A DNA stretch of 64,000 nt. It comes from JAGQRJ01 sp041402045. Its GTDB lineage: Bacteria; Planctomycetota; J058. This document shows positions 37,300-45,843 of the stretch, piece by piece. Below the pieces are notes generated by a model. The model saw only the letters and a list, made by a program, of their open reading frames with translations, made no database searches and had not been told where the DNA came from. The stretch is taken from contig JAWKSZ010000028.1 in NCBI GenBank assembly GCA_041402045.1, positions 21,322 to 85,321 on the forward strand, given 5' to 3'. Both the position numbers and the translations under genes were made by a program. Position 1 is the first letter of the stretch. Each line of letters begins with the position of its first letter.

Positions 37300-39429
37300 G
37301 TGAACAAGCGGATCGCGAAGGTACGGGCCCTGGTGGCCTGGACGGTGGGGGCTGCGCTCGTGGGCCTGGGCGGACTCGGCGCCCAGGGCTGCAGCGGCGG
37401 CGGGGGCGGCGGCGGCGGCGGGTCTACGGCCCCGGCGCCGACGGTCAGCGCGCCCGCCCAGGGCGCCTTCGTGGGCCAGGTCGTCGACCAGAACAACGCC
37501 CCGGTCTCGAACGCCGTGGTCTCGGTCGACGGCGTGAGCACGACCACCGACGCCAGCGGGCGCTTCGCGCTGAACTCGACGCCGGTGGTGACCGCGGCGG
37601 CGACGGTCGGCGGGCGGGTCACCGCCGCCGCCAGCGCCAACGTCCCGGTGGGCGTGGTCGGCCCCGGCGTCGACTCCGCCGAGGTCAGCGTGACCTTCGC
37701 CGACGGCCAGATCCCCGCGATCTCGGTGTTCCGCCCCTCGATCGTGGCCGGCCTGGATATCGCCAAGCCCTGCGACGGCGGCGACTACGTCGTGCCCACC
37801 GCCTGCCAGAACCCGTTCCTCGCGGTCGAGGGCTACGCGTCCTTGACCACCCGCGAGCGCCTGCGCCACGACATTTGCCTCCTGATCGACCGCTCGGGCT
37901 CGACGGACCAGCCGGTGCCCTTCGCCGTGGGCGACGCCGCGACCCCGGACACCGTGCTCGGCGCGGAGATCGAGGCCGCGCGCTGCTTCGTGGACTCGCT
38001 CCCGCCCCAGAGCAAGATCCGCCTGGCGGTGGTCGCCTTCAGCGACCAGGGCCGGACCCAGGTCGTCCAGGGCTTCACCAACGCCATGCCCCAGGTGAAG
38101 AACGCCCTGACCTCGATCCTCAACGACCCGACCCGCGGCGGCTCGAACTTCGCCGAAGGCATAGACGCCGTGCGCTCGGCCTTCGCGACCCTGGACGCGG
38201 GCAACTCGGCGGCGCTGTCCGACGACGCCGGCGGCGAGGTGCGGGTGCTCCCCAAGCGGATCTGCCTGATGCTCACCGACGGGATCCCGACCGCGCCCTT
38301 CGCCTCGAACCTGAGCCAGGAGCGCGAGGACCGGGTGGCGGCGATCGAGGCGGCGCGCCGCGCCGCCCAGGATCAGATCGCGATTCACGGCTACGCCCTG
38401 ATCCGCCAGAACGACCCCCAGGGCCCGCTGAGCACGCTGCCCCAGGTCTCGGCGATCACCGGCGGCGAGTACACCCGGATCGAGGACGAGAGCCAGCTCC
38501 AGGCCGCGCTGTGCTCGCGCTCCTTCACCCAGGTGATCGAGGTCAAGGTGCGCAACCAGCAGATCGGCGGGTCCGAGGTCACGGCCAAGGTCGCCCCCGA
38601 CGGCTTCTTCTCGGTGGAGGTCCCGGTCACGCTCCTCGGCCAGGACCGCGCGACCAACACCCTCGAGGTCGAGGTCTCGCCGCTCCTGCTCAGCCAGCGC
38701 CTGGTCAAGACCCTGACCGTGGAGCTGCACAAGGAGTCCGTGGTCGGGACCAACGACTTCAGCCAGATCTCGCTGCAGCCGGTGAGCAGCGCCGGGGTCA
38801 AGACCCCCAGCGGCGACGACCCGGGCAACGACCTCCTGCGCCAGTTCCTCGTGGCGCAGTTCCCCGACGCGCTGCAGGTGCGCGGGGTCGAGAGCTTCTC
38901 GGTGGCCGGCCCCAGCGGGAACCAGGTCAGCGTGCAGGTCGACCTCGTGTTCGAGGACGCCGGGTTCAGCTCGGACTTCGGCTACTTCGTGTTCGACCCC
39001 ATGAACCCGCCGACCACGGTCCAGCAGGCGCTGCAGAGCGCGGTCACGATCTTCAACACCGCGGGGATCGGGGGCGGGGCGCAGGCCGACGGCGCGCGGC
39101 GCTTCACCGCGAACTTCCCCGCCGGGACCACCGTCGGCTTCTTCGTGATCCCCAACGACACCCTGGTCCGAGCCAAGGCGGGCAACGCCAAGAACGACCC
39201 GCTGTTCACGCTCTCCTCGCTGAACCCGGGCAACCTCGGTCAGGTGCTGAACTTCACCAGCGCCAACGGGCGGGTGGGCGCGAGCCCGGCGAACCCCAAC
39301 TCGCTGGTGTTCGCCTTCGAGGACCTCGCGATCGGCGCGCGCAAGTCGAGCGACCGCGACTTCAACGACGTGGTGTTCACGGTCTCGAGCCAGGTGCGCC
39401 CGCGCCCGACCGCGATCATTTGCCGGTAG
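37300..39429 (+). CDS. Lipoprotein with von Willebrand A and DUF4114 domains
   Basis: 709 residues; GTG start with a purine-rich AGAGGAAG upstream. A signal peptide ends in the lipobox LGAQGC, followed by a run of Gly, so the protein is probably lipidated. A carboxypeptidase-regulatory-like domain (about 55-125) precedes a vWA domain (about 185-400) with an intact metal site, DRSGST, GGSNFAEGI and LTDGIP. The C-terminus is a DUF4114 domain ending FEDLAIGARKSSDRDFNDVV. DUF4114 is a beta-sandwich found in large secreted adhesive proteins. It probably takes part in cell-surface binding or matrix contact; the ligand is unknown. Confidence 0.88.
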   Translation: MNKRIAKVRALVAWTVGAALVGLGGLGAQGCSGGGGGGGGGSTAPAPTVSAPAQGAFVGQVVDQNNAPVSNAVVSVDGVSTTTDASGRFALNSTPVVTAAATVGGRVTAAASANVPVGVVGPGVDSAEVSVTFADGQIPAISVFRPSIVAGLDIAKPCDGGDYVVPTACQNPFLAVEGYASLTTRERLRHDICLLIDRSGSTDQPVPFAVGDAATPDTVLGAEIEAARCFVDSLPPQSKIRLAVVAFSDQGRTQVVQGFTNAMPQVKNALTSILNDPTRGGSNFAEGIDAVRSAFATLDAGNSAALSDDAGGEVRVLPKRICLMLTDGIPTAPFASNLSQEREDRVAAIEAARRAAQDQIAIHGYALIRQNDPQGPLSTLPQVSAITGGEYTRIEDESQLQAALCSRSFTQVIEVKVRNQQIGGSEVTAKVAPDGFFSVEVPVTLLGQDRATNTLEVEVSPLLLSQRLVKTLTVELHKESVVGTNDFSQISLQPVSSAGVKTPSGDDPGNDLLRQFLVAQFPDALQVRGVESFSVAGPSGNQVSVQVDLVFEDAGFSSDFGYFVFDPMNPPTTVQQALQSAVTIFNTAGIGGGAQADGARRFTANFPAGTTVGFFVIPNDTLVRAKAGNAKNDPLFTLSSLNPGNLGQVLNFTSANGRVGASPANPNSLVFAFEDLAIGARKSSDRDFNDVVFTVSSQVRPRPTAIICR

Positions 39430-39491
39430 GCCTCGGGCTCGCTCCGGCCTGCGCGCGCCCGCCTCCCCGGCGGGCGCGCGCGTGTACGGGC

Positions 39492-39497
39492 TACACT
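39492..39497 (+). promoter_or_regulatory. Candidate -10 box TACACT
   Basis: gggcTACACT ends 21 bases before the GTG at 39519. A GC-rich inverted repeat (GGGCGCGCGC against GCGCGCCC-type stretches, about 39453-39482) lies just upstream and may end transcription of the preceding gene. Confidence 0.4.
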
Positions 39498-39518
39498 CGG
39501 CGCGGAAGGGGACCCAGG

Positions 39519-40664
39519 GTGAGCACCGACCGGGCCTGGCGCGACGCCGAGCGCGAGCTGGGGGCGACCCCCACCGACGCCGCGGGGTGGGTCCGCCTCA
39601 GCCACGCCCAGGAGCGCGCGGGCGCCCTGGGAGCGGCCGGCGAGTCCGCGCTCCGTGCCGCCGCCCTCGACCCGGACCCCGCGACCGTCGCGCGGGCGCG
39701 CGCCCTGGGCTGGCACGGCTTCTGGCCCGCCCCCACGGGGCCCGGGGCCGCGCGCCGCAGCCCGCTCGAGGGCCCCGCGGAGGGGGTCCTGCGCTGGCGC
39801 GCGCGGCTGCCCCGCGCGGTGGGCGGGGCGCCGCTGGTGAGCTTCACGGGGGACGTCGTGCTCACCGGGGCCAGCGCCGGGCTCTTGATCCGGAGCCCCG
39901 AGGGCCCGGTCCAGGAGCTCGACGACTGGGACGCGCGGCGTGAGCCCGTGCTCTACGGCGACGCGGCGGGCGCCCTCGACCCGGCGCGGCTGCGGATCGG
40001 ACGCGGCGCGGTGTGGGCCACGGCGATCGGCCCCCGACGGATCTACGCCCACGACGGCGCGACGGTGCTCGCGCTCAGCGCGGAGACCTACGTCGAGTGG
40101 CGCGCCCCCTTCGACGTGCTGCAGCTCGTGGCCGGGCCCGGCGGCCCGCTGCTCGCGACCCAGGCCGCGGTGGTCGCGCTCGACCCCCAGGGGGAGCCGC
40201 GCTGGCGCACCCCCGTGTCGCGGGCGCTCCTCGCCCGGGGGAGCCTGGCGCGCGCCCCGGGGGGCGTGCTCGTGGCGGGTCCCAAGGGCGCGAGCTGCCT
40301 GGACCCCGCGAGCGGCGAGCTCCGCTGGCGCGCGCAGGCGGAGGTCTCCCAGGGGTTGGTGGCGCTGGACGAGGCGCGCGCGTTCCTCGCGCAGCGTCAG
40401 CACGGGCTGGCCGCCCGCGGGCTCGAGGACGGGCGCGTGCACTGGACGCGCCCGGACCTCTCGGGGATCGCGGCGCTCCTGCGCGCGGGGGACGCGCAGC
40501 TGCTCGTGCTGCGCTCGGCGCAGGTCCTGAGCCTGGACGCCGCCAGCGGCGAGACCCGCTGGGCGCTGGCCCCGACGGTGACGCGTCCCCTGAGCGGCCT
40601 GGGGCTCGGGCCCGCCGGGCAGGCCTACGTCGCCGCCGGCCGCGAGCTGCTCGCCCTGGGCTAA
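39519..40664 (+). CDS. PQQ-like beta-propeller protein
   Basis: 381 residues from the GTG at 39519, placed 21 bases behind a TACACT box. The first ~60 residues are helical and TPR-like (RAWRDAERELGATPTDAAGW). The rest consists of repeated blades with the PQQ-type pattern, for example LDPASGELRWRAQAEVSQGL, LDAASGETRWAL and LDPQGEPRWRTPVSRALL. No signal peptide is apparent, so it may be cytoplasmic or translated from another start. Such propellers often act as binding platforms rather than quinoprotein enzymes; no PQQ-binding residues can be assigned. Confidence 0.8.
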   Translation: MSTDRAWRDAERELGATPTDAAGWVRLSHAQERAGALGAAGESALRAAALDPDPATVARARALGWHGFWPAPTGPGAARRSPLEGPAEGVLRWRARLPRAVGGAPLVSFTGDVVLTGASAGLLIRSPEGPVQELDDWDARREPVLYGDAAGALDPARLRIGRGAVWATAIGPRRIYAHDGATVLALSAETYVEWRAPFDVLQLVAGPGGPLLATQAAVVALDPQGEPRWRTPVSRALLARGSLARAPGGVLVAGPKGASCLDPASGELRWRAQAEVSQGLVALDEARAFLAQRQHGLAARGLEDGRVHWTRPDLSGIAALLRAGDAQLLVLRSAQVLSLDAASGETRWALAPTVTRPLSGLGLGPAGQAYVAAGRELLALG

Positions 40665-40706
40665 TCCGCTCCGTGTGGGTCCCGTATGGGGCTCCCGCGG
40701 ACCTGG

Positions 40707-40712
40707 TAGCGT
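40707..40712 (+). promoter_or_regulatory. Candidate -10 box TAGCGT
   Basis: cctggTAGCGT ends 19 bases before the ATG at 40732; context and spacing equal those at 14418-14423. Confidence 0.45.
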
Positions 40713-40731
40713 TACCCTCGAGGAGGCTTCC

Positions 40732-41151
40732 ATGAAGCGCAACGAGTCGATTCAGAAGGTCATGACTACGAAGCTCGTGACCGTGCACACCGCCATGAAG
40801 GTCAGCGAGGCCCGGCGCACCCTGGCCGAAGGCAGCTTTCACCACTTGCCCGTGGTCAGCGGCGACGAGCTGGTCGGGTTGATCAGCGCCAGCGACCTGA
40901 CCAAGGTCGAGATCGCGGGCTGGGGCACCGACCGCCGCTCGCTGGACGCGGTGCTCGACCACCAGTTCACGATCACCGACCTCATGACCAAGGACGTCGA
41001 GACCCTGCCCACGAGCGCCAAGGTCAAGGACGCGGCGAACCTCCTGGCCGAGGGTCGCTTCCACTCGGTGCCCGTCGTCGACGAGCACAAGAACCTCAAG
41101 GGCCTGGTCACCTCGACCGACCTGATCCGCTACCTCGCCGACCAGTTTTGA
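40732..41151 (+). CDS. CBS-domain pair protein
   Basis: 139 residues, ATG with GAGGAGG upstream. Two CBS motifs fill the protein: residues 8-60 (VMTTKLVTVHTAMKVSEARR, then HHLPVVSGDELVGLISASDL) and 80-137 (LMTKDVETLPTSAKVKDAAN, then HSVPVVDEHKNLKGLVTSTD). Stand-alone CBS pairs bind adenine nucleotides and signal energy state or regulate a partner. No attached catalytic domain gives the partner away. Confidence 0.93.
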   Translation: MKRNESIQKVMTTKLVTVHTAMKVSEARRTLAEGSFHHLPVVSGDELVGLISASDLTKVEIAGWGTDRRSLDAVLDHQFTITDLMTKDVETLPTSAKVKDAANLLAEGRFHSVPVVDEHKNLKGLVTSTDLIRYLADQF

Positions 41152-41171
41152 CCTGAGCGGCCGCTCGCGGG

Positions 41172-41846
41172 CTACTTGGCGGGGGTGTAGCCCGCGCGGC
41201 CGACGTAGATCTCGTCGCGCTTGATCCCCTCGGGCCCGATCCACTCGGAGTGGTAGCCGATCCCTTGGGTCGAGCCCTGGCTCGACCAGTAGGTCAGGCC
41301 CACGATCTCGCCGCGCTTGTAGATCCAGTTCACGAACACGGCCTGGTGCCCGCTCCCCGAGTGGCGCCAGAACTGCACGAAGTCGCCGGCGCGGGCGTCC
41401 TCGAGCTTGGTGATCGCCCAGCCCAGCTCGAGCGAGCTGAGGCCGTACTGGCAGAGCTTGCGCCGCTCGGGCGCCTGCTTGGAGTCGCCGAAGAAGCGCA
41501 GGAGCATTTCGGCCAGGGTGTCGCCGTCGATCGAGGGCAGCGGCTTGCCGCCGCCGGCGTGGAGCAGCGCGCGCACGTAGACCTCGTAGGTCAGCCCGCA
41601 GCAGTAGCAGCGCCCCTCGGGGTCGCCCTTGGCCAGCACCCGCTCGCCCCAGCGCACGTCCTGGGTCACGCCCTTCCAGCCCCCGGACTTGGGCCAGTGG
41701 TAGCGGTGCTGCCCGTTGAGCGGGTAGCTCTGGACCACCGCGAGCACGTGCTCGTTGAGCGGGACGAGGCTCCCGTCGGGGGCCTCGACCTCCTGGGCGC
41801 TGGCGACCCCCAGCGCGACCACGATCCCCAGGGCGACGTTGCGCAT
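41172..41846 (-). CDS. Secreted NlpC/P60-like protein
   Basis: 224 residues; ATG with GGAGG upstream, signal peptide ending ASA-QE. The central part has a plausible papain-like dyad: Cys in CYCCGLTYEVYVRALL (about residues 82-97) and His in GSGHQAVFVNWIY (about 168-180), with DARAGDFVQFWRHSG between, as in CHAP and NlpC/P60 hydrolases. Conserved aromatic residues near the C-terminus (TYWSSQGSTQGIGYHSEW) complete the fold. A cell-wall or amide hydrolase role is likely but not proven. A TATCCT box lies 20 bases upstream. Confidence 0.65.
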   Translation of the reverse strand: MRNVALGIVVALGVASAQEVEAPDGSLVPLNEHVLAVVQSYPLNGQHRYHWPKSGGWKGVTQDVRWGERVLAKGDPEGRCYCCGLTYEVYVRALLHAGGGKPLPSIDGDTLAEMLLRFFGDSKQAPERRKLCQYGLSSLELGWAITKLEDARAGDFVQFWRHSGSGHQAVFVNWIYKRGEIVGLTYWSSQGSTQGIGYHSEWIGPEGIKRDEIYVGRAGYTPAK

Positions 41847-41866
41847 GCTGCACCTCCGCGGGCCCG

Positions 41867-41872
41867 AGGATA
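41867..41872 (-). promoter_or_regulatory. Candidate -10 box TATCCT
   Basis: On the minus strand gggTATCCT ends 20 bases before the ATG at 41846, the same spacing as other boxes of this kind in the window. Confidence 0.4.
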
Positions 41873-41890
41873 CCCCAGGCCCCGCGCAGG

Positions 41891-43027
41891 TCACTCGCGG
41901 CTGCGCGGGACGTGCCCCAGGGACCGCCCCAGGGCGACCCCGGCGCTCGCCAGGAGCCCCGCCATGACCAGGCAGGCCACGAGGACGCCGCCGCCCTCGG
42001 GGCCACCGCCCGCGACCCCCGCCGCCGCGACCAGGCAGGCGAACCCCAGCGCCACGGCGGCGCACCCGCGCTGCCCGGCAGGGACGTCGTAGCGACAGGC
42101 CACCGCCGCCGTGCCCTGACACCCTGGGGTGGGGCAGCGCCCGCGATCGCGCAGGCAGGACTCGTGCAGGTGGGCCCCGCAGCCCTCGCAGCGCCGGGTG
42201 AGGTCCCCGCGCCGGAAGCTCGTCGAGCACTCCGCGCAGCGGGTCGTGAGCGGGCGGCTGGGGGAGAGGGGGACGTCGGGTCGCGGGCGCCCCAAGGCCA
42301 CGAACCAGTCGCGGGGCGGGCGCGGGAGCGCGCGCCGTCCGGCGCAGCCGGGAGCCACACAGCCGCCGCGCGCGCGCAGACAGGCGGGGTCGTAGGCCAC
42401 GCCACAGCCCTCGCAGGCGAGCACGCGCTCCCGCGCCGGCTCGAGGCACAGGGGGCAGCGATCGGGGAGCGTCGCCGCGCGGTAGCCCGCCAGCGGGGCG
42501 AGCACGCGCTCCAGGGCCAGCGCCGTCAGGCGCGGTGCGGGGGCGTCTCCCTCCAGCAGGAAGGTCCAGCCCCGGGCGCGCTCCAGCCCCAGCCGCACGC
42601 GCAGGCCCTCGGTGTCCCAGTCCACAGTGGCGATCTGGGCGTAGTCGCAGCAGAGCTCCTCCCCCCGCCACACGCCGCGGTCGGTGAGCACGAGCGCGTC
42701 GGGACCCCAGCCGATCCGCCCCAGGGGCTGCTCGTCGGGCCGCAGCCACGGGGGCCGCGGCGCGCCGAGCTGGACCCCTGGCAGTTCGCGCGCGACGTCT
42801 GCGAGGAGCTGGCGCACGGCACCCGCGAAGGGCGCCTCGCTCTCGACCTCGGCCGGGGCGCCGCAGCCGAGCACCGCGCAGCGGCCGAGCTCACCCACCA
42901 GGCACTCGCGGTGGTAGAGCGCGCCGCAGCCGGCGCAGCTCTGGCGGTCCTCGAGCTCGAGGCCCTCGTGGCAAAAGGGGCAGCGCTGGGGTTCGCCGCG
43001 GGGGACGAGCTCCAGCCCCGCCCTCAA
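41891..43027 (-). CDS. Membrane protein with three RING-like zinc fingers
   Basis: 378 residues; TTG start whose bases overlap the stop of the aminotransferase gene (TTGA). Three treble-clef fingers share a spacing: residues 16-56 (CPFCHEGLELEDRQSCAGCG, LYHRECL), about 190-230 (CPLCLEPARERVLACEGCGV, AYDPACL) and about 262-300 (CAECSTSFRRGDLTRRCEGC, HLHESCL). They resemble the prokaryotic RING-like families. Between fingers one and two is a PH-like beta region (RVRLGLERARGWTFLLEGD). The C-terminus holds two membrane helices (AAVALGFACLVAAAGVAG and VLVACLVMAGLLASAGVAL). Possible roles are ubiquitin-like conjugation or protein scaffolding; no E2 or ubiquitin-like gene is nearby. Confidence 0.82.
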   Translation of the reverse strand: MRAGLELVPRGEPQRCPFCHEGLELEDRQSCAGCGALYHRECLVGELGRCAVLGCGAPAEVESEAPFAGAVRQLLADVARELPGVQLGAPRPPWLRPDEQPLGRIGWGPDALVLTDRGVWRGEELCCDYAQIATVDWDTEGLRVRLGLERARGWTFLLEGDAPAPRLTALALERVLAPLAGYRAATLPDRCPLCLEPARERVLACEGCGVAYDPACLRARGGCVAPGCAGRRALPRPPRDWFVALGRPRPDVPLSPSRPLTTRCAECSTSFRRGDLTRRCEGCGAHLHESCLRDRGRCPTPGCQGTAAVACRYDVPAGQRGCAAVALGFACLVAAAGVAGGGPEGGGVLVACLVMAGLLASAGVALGRSLGHVPRSRE

Positions 43028-43878
43028 CGCTGGGCGGCGTCCATGTGCGCGCCGAGGGCGGCCTGCAGGCGCGCGGTCACCGGCCCCGGGATCGGGGTGA
43101 AGCGGGCGTCGTCGAGCTGACCCACCGGCATGAGCCCGCGGGTGGTGCTGGTGATGAACGCCTCGCTCGCGCCCAGGGCCTCGTCGAGGGGGACCTCGCG
43201 CACCGCGTGGGGGATCTCGAACTCCGCGGCCAGGCTCAGGACCTTGCTGCGGGTGATCCCCTCCAGGATCCCGCGCTCGACCGGCGGCGTCACGAGCTCA
43301 CCCGCGAGCACGAAGAACGCGTTCCAGGTCGGCCCCTCGGTCACCAGCCCCTGGGGGTCGACGAACAGCGCGTCGTCGAAGCCGGCCTCCCGGGCCGCGG
43401 TGTAGGCCATGACGTTCGACTGGCGGTTGTTGGACTTCACCCCGGGGGCGATCCGGGCCACGATCGCGTCGGGGCGCACCCCCTGCAGTCGGATCCCGCG
43501 GGCGTAGTGCTCGGGGGGGAAGCTCTCGAGCGGCTTGACCCACACGATCCGGGTCGGCTCGCCCTCGACGGTCCCCAGCCCCATGTCCATGGCCCGCCCG
43601 CGGGTGAGCATGATCCGCACGTAGAGCTCGCCCGGGGGCGCGCTCTCGATCAACTGCGCGACCTCGCGCTCGAGGGTCGGGCGCAGGGCGGGGACGTCGA
43701 GCCCGATCGCCTCCCCCGAGCGCGTCAGGCGCTCGAGGTGCTCGGGGAGCAGCACCGGCTGGCGCCCGTAGGTGCGCACGACCTCGTAGATCGCGTCGCC
43801 GAACAAGAACCCGCGGTCGAAGATCGAGACCTGCGCCGCCTCGGGGGCGACGCGTTCGCCGTTGAGCATGACCTCCAC
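43024..43878 (-). CDS. Class IV aminotransferase (branched-chain or D-amino-acid type)
   Basis: 284 residues from the GTG at 43878; an ATG at 43869 is the alternative. The fold type IV pattern is clear: VSIFDRGFLFGDAIYEVVRT at the N-terminus, the PLP lysine in GVKSNNRQSNVMAYTAAREA, GLVTEGPTWNAFFV, and the phosphate-binding TTRGLMPVGQLD near the end. Such enzymes transaminate branched-chain keto acids, make D-amino acids or cleave aminodeoxychorismate. The sequence does not separate these. It lies 5 bases behind the amidase and overlaps the RING-protein gene, so all three form one operon. Confidence 0.9.
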   Translation of the reverse strand: MEVMLNGERVAPEAAQVSIFDRGFLFGDAIYEVVRTYGRQPVLLPEHLERLTRSGEAIGLDVPALRPTLEREVAQLIESAPPGELYVRIMLTRGRAMDMGLGTVEGEPTRIVWVKPLESFPPEHYARGIRLQGVRPDAIVARIAPGVKSNNRQSNVMAYTAAREAGFDDALFVDPQGLVTEGPTWNAFFVLAGELVTPPVERGILEGITRSKVLSLAAEFEIPHAVREVPLDEALGASEAFITSTTRGLMPVGQLDDARFTPIPGPVTARLQAALGAHMDAAQR

Positions 43879-43883
43879 GGGGC

Positions 43884-45407
43884 TCAGACCTCCGCCTTCT
43901 GCGCGGCCGCGCCGCTCCAGATCCCCGGGCGCCGGTGGGCCCAGGGCCGCGCGCGCTCGAGCTGACCGGCCAGGCGGAACAGGGTCGCCTCGTCGCCGTA
44001 GCGCGCCACGAGCTGGACCCCGATCGGGAGCCCCGCGCGGCTCATGGCCAGGGGCACCGACATGCCCGGTTGCCCGGTGACGTTGTAGAGCGTGGTGAAC
44101 GGGGTGAAGCGCCAGGCGTTCTGCGCGAGCTTGTCCAGGGCGCCCATGGCCTTGAGCGCGCCGCCGGCCTTGAGCCGGGTGAGCAGGATCAAGAGCGACT
44201 TCTCGACCCCGCTCGGGAGCAGCGTGCCCACCTCGAGGGGTTGCTGGGCCAGGGTCGGGGTGAGGTAGGCGTCGTAGCGCTGGAAGAAGGGCGCGACCTC
44301 GTGGCCCATGAGCTTGAGCTCGCGCAGGGCCTGGGCGAAGTCGGCGGCGGCGTACTCCTCGCCCAGGAGCGCGAGCAGCCAGGTCGCGGGCTCGAGGTCG
44401 CTGGCGCCGGGGGTCCGGCCAGCCTCGGCGGCGGCGGCGCGCACCTCGGCGGCGACCTCGCCGCAGAGCATGAGCGCGAAGCGCCGGGCGAAGGCGCGCC
44501 CGTCGACCTCGGGGTGCGCGGGGACGACCTCGTGCCCCAGCTCGCGCAGGAGCTGCGCGGTCTCCTCGACCGCGGCCACGCACTCGGGGTCCACCGGCAC
44601 CGGGATCACGGGCTGGCTGCTGAAGGCGATCGTGAGCTTCCCGGGCTCGCGGGTGACCTCCTCCAGGTAGCTGCGCTCGGGCGGCGGGGCTTGATACGGC
44701 GCGCCCGGCTCGGGCCCGCCGATCGCGTCCAGCGCCGCGGCGCTGTCGCGCACGCTGCGGGTCAGCACGTGCTGCACCGCGCAGCCCTGCCAGGCCTCCG
44801 CGCTGGTGGGCCCGGTGGGCGTGCGCCCGCGGGTGGGCTTGAGCCCAAACAGGCCGCAGCAGCTGGCGGGGATACGGATCGAGCCGCCGCCGTCGCCGCC
44901 GGTGGCCACCGGCACGATCCCCGCCGCGACCGCCGCGGCCGAGGCCCCCGACGAGCCGCCCGGGGTGCGCGCCGGGTCGTAGGGGTTGCGCGAGGGCCCG
45001 AACAGCGCGGGCTCGGTCACCGGCTGGATCCCGAACTCGGGGGTGCTGGTCTTGCCCACGAACACGAAGCCCGCGCGGCGATAGCGCGCGGTGATCTCGC
45101 TGTCGAAGGTCGAGATCAGGCCCTTGCGCAGGGCGCTCCCCGAGCTGAGCGGGGTCCCCGCGAGGTGCGCCAGGAGGTCCTTGAGCAGGAGCGGGACGCC
45201 AGCGAAGGGCCCGTCGAGCTCGGCGGTCAGCGCCTGCCCGCGGGCCAGGGCGTCGAAGCGGGTCACGACCACGTTCAGCGACGGGTTGACCCGGTCGATC
45301 CGGGCCAGGGCCTCGTCGACGAGCTCCACGGAGCTGACCTCGCCGCGGCGCACGAGCTCGCCCAGCCCCAGGCCGTCGTAGGCGTCGTAGTCGCTGAATC
45401 CGCTCAT
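43884..45407 (-). CDS. Amidase-signature enzyme
   Basis: 507 residues from the ATG at 45407 (GAGAGG upstream). The Ser-Ser-Lys triad is visible: Lys in VPLLLKDLLAHLAGTPLSSG (about residue 76), the cis-Ser and nucleophile region GGSSGASAAAVAAGIVPVAT and GGDGGGSIRIPASCCGLFGL. The rest fits the family (FTTLYNVTGQPGMSVPLAM near the C-terminus). There are no GatB/GatC neighbours, so it is probably a stand-alone amidase, not the tRNA amidotransferase subunit. Substrate unknown. A TACCGT 25 bases upstream may be its -10 box. Confidence 0.9.
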   Translation of the reverse strand: MSGFSDYDAYDGLGLGELVRRGEVSSVELVDEALARIDRVNPSLNVVVTRFDALARGQALTAELDGPFAGVPLLLKDLLAHLAGTPLSSGSALRKGLISTFDSEITARYRRAGFVFVGKTSTPEFGIQPVTEPALFGPSRNPYDPARTPGGSSGASAAAVAAGIVPVATGGDGGGSIRIPASCCGLFGLKPTRGRTPTGPTSAEAWQGCAVQHVLTRSVRDSAAALDAIGGPEPGAPYQAPPPERSYLEEVTREPGKLTIAFSSQPVIPVPVDPECVAAVEETAQLLRELGHEVVPAHPEVDGRAFARRFALMLCGEVAAEVRAAAAEAGRTPGASDLEPATWLLALLGEEYAAADFAQALRELKLMGHEVAPFFQRYDAYLTPTLAQQPLEVGTLLPSGVEKSLLILLTRLKAGGALKAMGALDKLAQNAWRFTPFTTLYNVTGQPGMSVPLAMSRAGLPIGVQLVARYGDEATLFRLAGQLERARPWAHRRPGIWSGAAAQKAEV

Positions 45408-45543
45408 GGGGGCCCCTCTCGCTGCGGCGAGCACGGTAGCACCCGTCGGGGAGCCCCGTCGACCGGGAACGCAGACGCCCGGGACCGCGCGAACGCGGAC
45501 CCGGGCGGGCAGGAAGGCGGCCCGCAGGCGGAGCTCCTCCTCG

Positions 45544-45622
45544 CTAAACGGAGTGCACGATTCGTCGGCAGCCGGGGGTGATCGCAGTGATCGACCGCTC
45601 AGAATCGTGCCCTGCCGTTTAG
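45544..45622 (-). repeat. Palindromic 3'-end element, copy A
   Basis: 79 bases. On the minus strand it opens CTAAACGG and contains GCACGATTCTGAGCGGTC; its far end is the inverted match GAATCGTGC and CCGTTTAG. The outer stem has 8 perfect pairs, an internal loop, then 9 perfect pairs. The TAA of the opening is the stop codon of the lipoprotein gene ending at 45619. Copies B and C share the opening and the block CGATTCTGAG. Confidence 0.8.
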
Positions 45623-45843
45623 CGACCCTCGAGGGCCTGGTCGAGGAGCGACTGGAGCTTCACCAGCTCGGTCTGCTGCTCCTCCAGGCGCTGCTCGAGT
45701 TCGAGGGTCCGCTGCTCGAGCGCCTTGATCTCGCCCCGCAGGCGGGCCTCGGTCTCGCTGTCGGTGCCGACCGCTGGGCTACAGCCCAGCGTCGTCGCGA
45801 GCGCGACAGCCAGCCCCGCGACCCAGAGGCTGCTAGCCGGCAC
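45619..45843 (-). CDS. Small coiled-coil lipoprotein
   Basis: 74 residues from a GTG that overlaps the last 11 bases of the preceding acidic-protein gene. A signal peptide ends in the lipobox TTLGCS (Cys at about 22). The remainder is a charged coiled coil (LRGEIKALEQRTLELEQRLE) with heptad-spaced Leu. The overlap and shared coiled-coil character suggest it works with the upstream acidic protein, perhaps as its membrane anchor. Its stop codon lies in the palindromic element. No family is recognised. Confidence 0.72.
   Translation of the reverse strand: MPASSLWVAGLAVALATTLGCSPAVGTDSETEARLRGEIKALEQRTLELEQRLEEQQTELVKLQSLLDQALEGR

Noticed and set aside
33318..39500. Very long plus-strand open frame (2448 residues) running up to the PQQ-like gene
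   Set aside because: Only the part from the GTG at 39519 has propeller repeats. Upstream it is antisense to the Rad50-like gene and then out of frame through the vWA lipoprotein.
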